Part shown: in pieces, positions 62,439 through 64,000 of the stretch
Numbering within the stretch: the stretch's first letter is position 1
Layout: each line of letters starts with the position of its first letter
Assembly (NCBI GenBank): GCA_029555415.1
Contig: JAKPSI010000061.1
Location: 88,459-152,458 of the forward strand
Length of the DNA: 64,000 bases
Direction of reading: 5' to 3'
DNA from: Bacteroidota bacterium
Lineage (GTDB): Bacteria; Bacteroidota; Bacteroidia; Chitinophagales; Chitinophagaceae
Made by a program: the position numbers and the translations under genes
The notes under the pieces: generated by a model
What the model saw: the letters and a program-made list of their open reading frames with translations, nothing else
Databases searched by the model: none
Told to the model about the DNA's origin: nothing

Positions 62439-64000
62439 ATGAAAAGACCCTTCTTTCTGCTGGCCTTCCTGATGTGGATGCCGGTAAGCCTGCTTGCGCA
62501 AACAAATCAATCCAGACAACATCTGTTATTCGATAATGACTGGAGATTTTCACTGGGCCATGCGGCGGATCCTGCTAAGGATTTTAACTTCTCGCTGGAA
62601 ACGATCTATTCCAAATCAGGCAATGCCGCCAATACCGCGGCCAATCCGCGTTTTGATGATAAGGCATGGCAGGCGGTGACCCTGCCGCACGACTGGCTCG
62701 TGAAACTGCCGAATACGTATTCACCTTCCTTTGATGTGATGGCCCATGGCTATAAACCGGTGGGTGGTTATTTCCCGGAGAACAGCATCGGCTGGTACCG
62801 TAAACATTTCAATGTGGCGAAGACCGATTCCGGTCAACGCGTTTCCATTCAATTCGATGGCGTATTCCGCAACTGTCAGGTATGGCTGAATGGTTTCTAT
62901 ATCGGCCGCAATGAAAGTGGTTATTCCGGATTCAGTTTTGATATCACCGACCTGGTCGAATTCGGAAAGGACAATGTGATCGTACTCCGTGTGGATGCAT
63001 CGCAGTATGAAGGCTGGTTCTATGAAGGGGCGGGGATTTACCGTCATGCCTGGCTGAATATCTATAGTCCCGCGCATCTCAGTCCCGACGGGCTTTTCCT
63101 GTATTCCACATTTACCGGCGATAAAGCAACGTTGCATGCGGAGACCGAACTGACCAATGAAGCAAGAAAAAATACAACGTTACAAATACAAACCCGGCTG
63201 ACCGACCGTTCCGGTAAACTGATCGGGGCTACCGCGTGGCAATCCGTTTCACTGAACGCGGGTGAAACGAAAAAGATCTTACAACAGATCCCGGCTGGTG
63301 TTTCACACAGATGGTCGCTCGAAGATCCTTATCTGTACCGGGTTACAACGGTCATCAAACAGAACGGTAAGATCAGCGACAGCCTGCAGCAACGCTTCGG
63401 CTTCCGCACTGTTGAGATCAAAACGAATGGTGTGTTCCTGAACGGACAGCATGTGGTGATCAAAGGTGTATGCAATCACCAGGACCATGCAGGCCTGGGT
63501 TCCGCATTACCCGACTACATGCAATATTACCGGATCGGATTACTGAAAGAAATGGGTACGAACGCGTATCGTACCAGTCATAACCCGCCCACACCTGAAT
63601 TGCTGGATGCCTGTGACAGTCTGGGTATGCTGGTACTGGATGAACAACGATTACTCAACAGCAGTCCTGAATATATGAGCCAGTTTGAACGGCTGATCAA
63701 AAGGGACCGGAACCATGCTTCTGTGTTTATCTGGTCCATCGGCAATGAAGAAGGCTGGATCCATACCAACAGTTATGGTAAACGCATAGCACAAACACTC
63801 ATCGCCAAACAACAGGAACTCGATCCCTCCCGTACCTCCACTTATGCAGCGGATGTGGCCAATGTATTCAACGGGGTAAATGAAGTGATCCCCGTACGTT
63901 CCTTTAATTACCGGCAGTATGCGGTGGCTGATTATCACCGTGATCATCCCAATCAGCCGATCATCGGTACTGAAATGGGCAGTACAGTGACCACCAGAGG
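62439..64000 (+). CDS. GH2 beta-galactosidase (3' end beyond window)
   Basis: 520 codons are visible from the ATG at 62439. Signal peptide MKRPFFLLAFLMWMPVSLLAQ. N-terminal jelly-roll (about 25-215: LPHDWLV, GWYRKHF, VWLNGFYIGRNESGYSGF). Ig-like domain (about 220-330), then the TIM barrel: GVCNHQDHAG, SHNPPTPELLDACD, acid/base E437 in WSIGNEEGW and nucleophile E512 in IIGTEMGS. It should release galactose from galacto-oligosaccharides in the periplasm. A C-terminal DUF4982-type domain is expected past the edge. Confidence 0.93.
   Translation, partial: MKRPFFLLAFLMWMPVSLLAQTNQSRQHLLFDNDWRFSLGHAADPAKDFNFSLETIYSKSGNAANTAANPRFDDKAWQAVTLPHDWLVKLPNTYSPSFDVMAHGYKPVGGYFPENSIGWYRKHFNVAKTDSGQRVSIQFDGVFRNCQVWLNGFYIGRNESGYSGFSFDITDLVEFGKDNVIVLRVDASQYEGWFYEGAGIYRHAWLNIYSPAHLSPDGLFLYSTFTGDKATLHAETELTNEARKNTTLQIQTRLTDRSGKLIGATAWQSVSLNAGETKKILQQIPAGVSHRWSLEDPYLYRVTTVIKQNGKISDSLQQRFGFRTVEIKTNGVFLNGQHVVIKGVCNHQDHAGLGSALPDYMQYYRIGLLKEMGTNAYRTSHNPPTPELLDACDSLGMLVLDEQRLLNSSPEYMSQFERLIKRDRNHASVFIWSIGNEEGWIHTNSYGKRIAQTLIAKQQELDPSRTSTYAADVANVFNGVNEVIPVRSFNYRQYAVADYHRDHPNQPIIGTEMGSTVTTR

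Overview
The window looks like chromosome from a member of the Bacteroidota, most likely Chitinophagaceae-like. The reasons are type IX secretion (T9SS) C-terminal sorting tails, two SusC/SusD pairs, SusE/F-type lipoproteins, a Reg_prop/Y_Y_Y sensor kinase, FG-GAP lipoproteins, almost no Shine-Dalgarno sequences, and promoters of the TTTG-N(18-20)-TAnnTTTG type. No tRNA, rRNA, CRISPR array, transposase or prophage gene was seen.

Layout. (1) 1-4.3 kb: two tandem paralogous secreted T9SS proteins (the first runs off the left edge). Each sits behind the same promoter and a ~164-nt leader with three nested inverted repeats. (2) 4.3-15.9 kb: phenylacetate catabolism (paaY, paaI, paaG, paaD, paaC, paaB, paaA; then paaE and a TetR regulator). 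A NarL-type two-component system and a divergent pair of small envelope genes split the cluster. (3) 16-24 kb: housekeeping genes: a PfkB kinase, a lamin-tail secreted protein, asd, a DUF2461 protein, a NUMOD4-HNH endonuclease and ligA. asd is preceded by what reads as a complete ribosome-mediated attenuator. (4) 24-41 kb: a T9SS alpha-amylase followed by a Nudix-type regulator, then lacI/susC/susD and two ~1,100-residue FG-GAP/ASPIC lipoproteins. (5) 41-54 kb: alpha-glucoside metabolism: sucrose-type transporter, fructokinase and amylosucrase; an opposite-strand lacI-transporter-trehalase operon; a barrel protein and a secreted GH65 enzyme. (6) 54-64 kb: a polysaccharide utilization locus, susC-susD-susE-susF-GH53-GH2 (GH2 runs off the right edge), most simply read as a beta-1,4-galactan locus.

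How the genes fit together. Extracellular amylase and the SusCD importers would feed glucosides to the periplasm. GH65, trehalase and amylosucrase/fructokinase then handle disaccharides, and LacI regulators act on matching 16-18 bp palindromes. The galactan locus binds and imports galacto-oligosaccharides (SusCDEF), cuts galactan (GH53) and releases galactose (GH2).

Most notable observations: the asd attenuator, whose leader peptide is rich in Met, Thr and Lys codons; the shared structured leaders of the T9SS paralogs; and several intergenic arrays of degenerate heptamers (7-nt register) at three places in the window.
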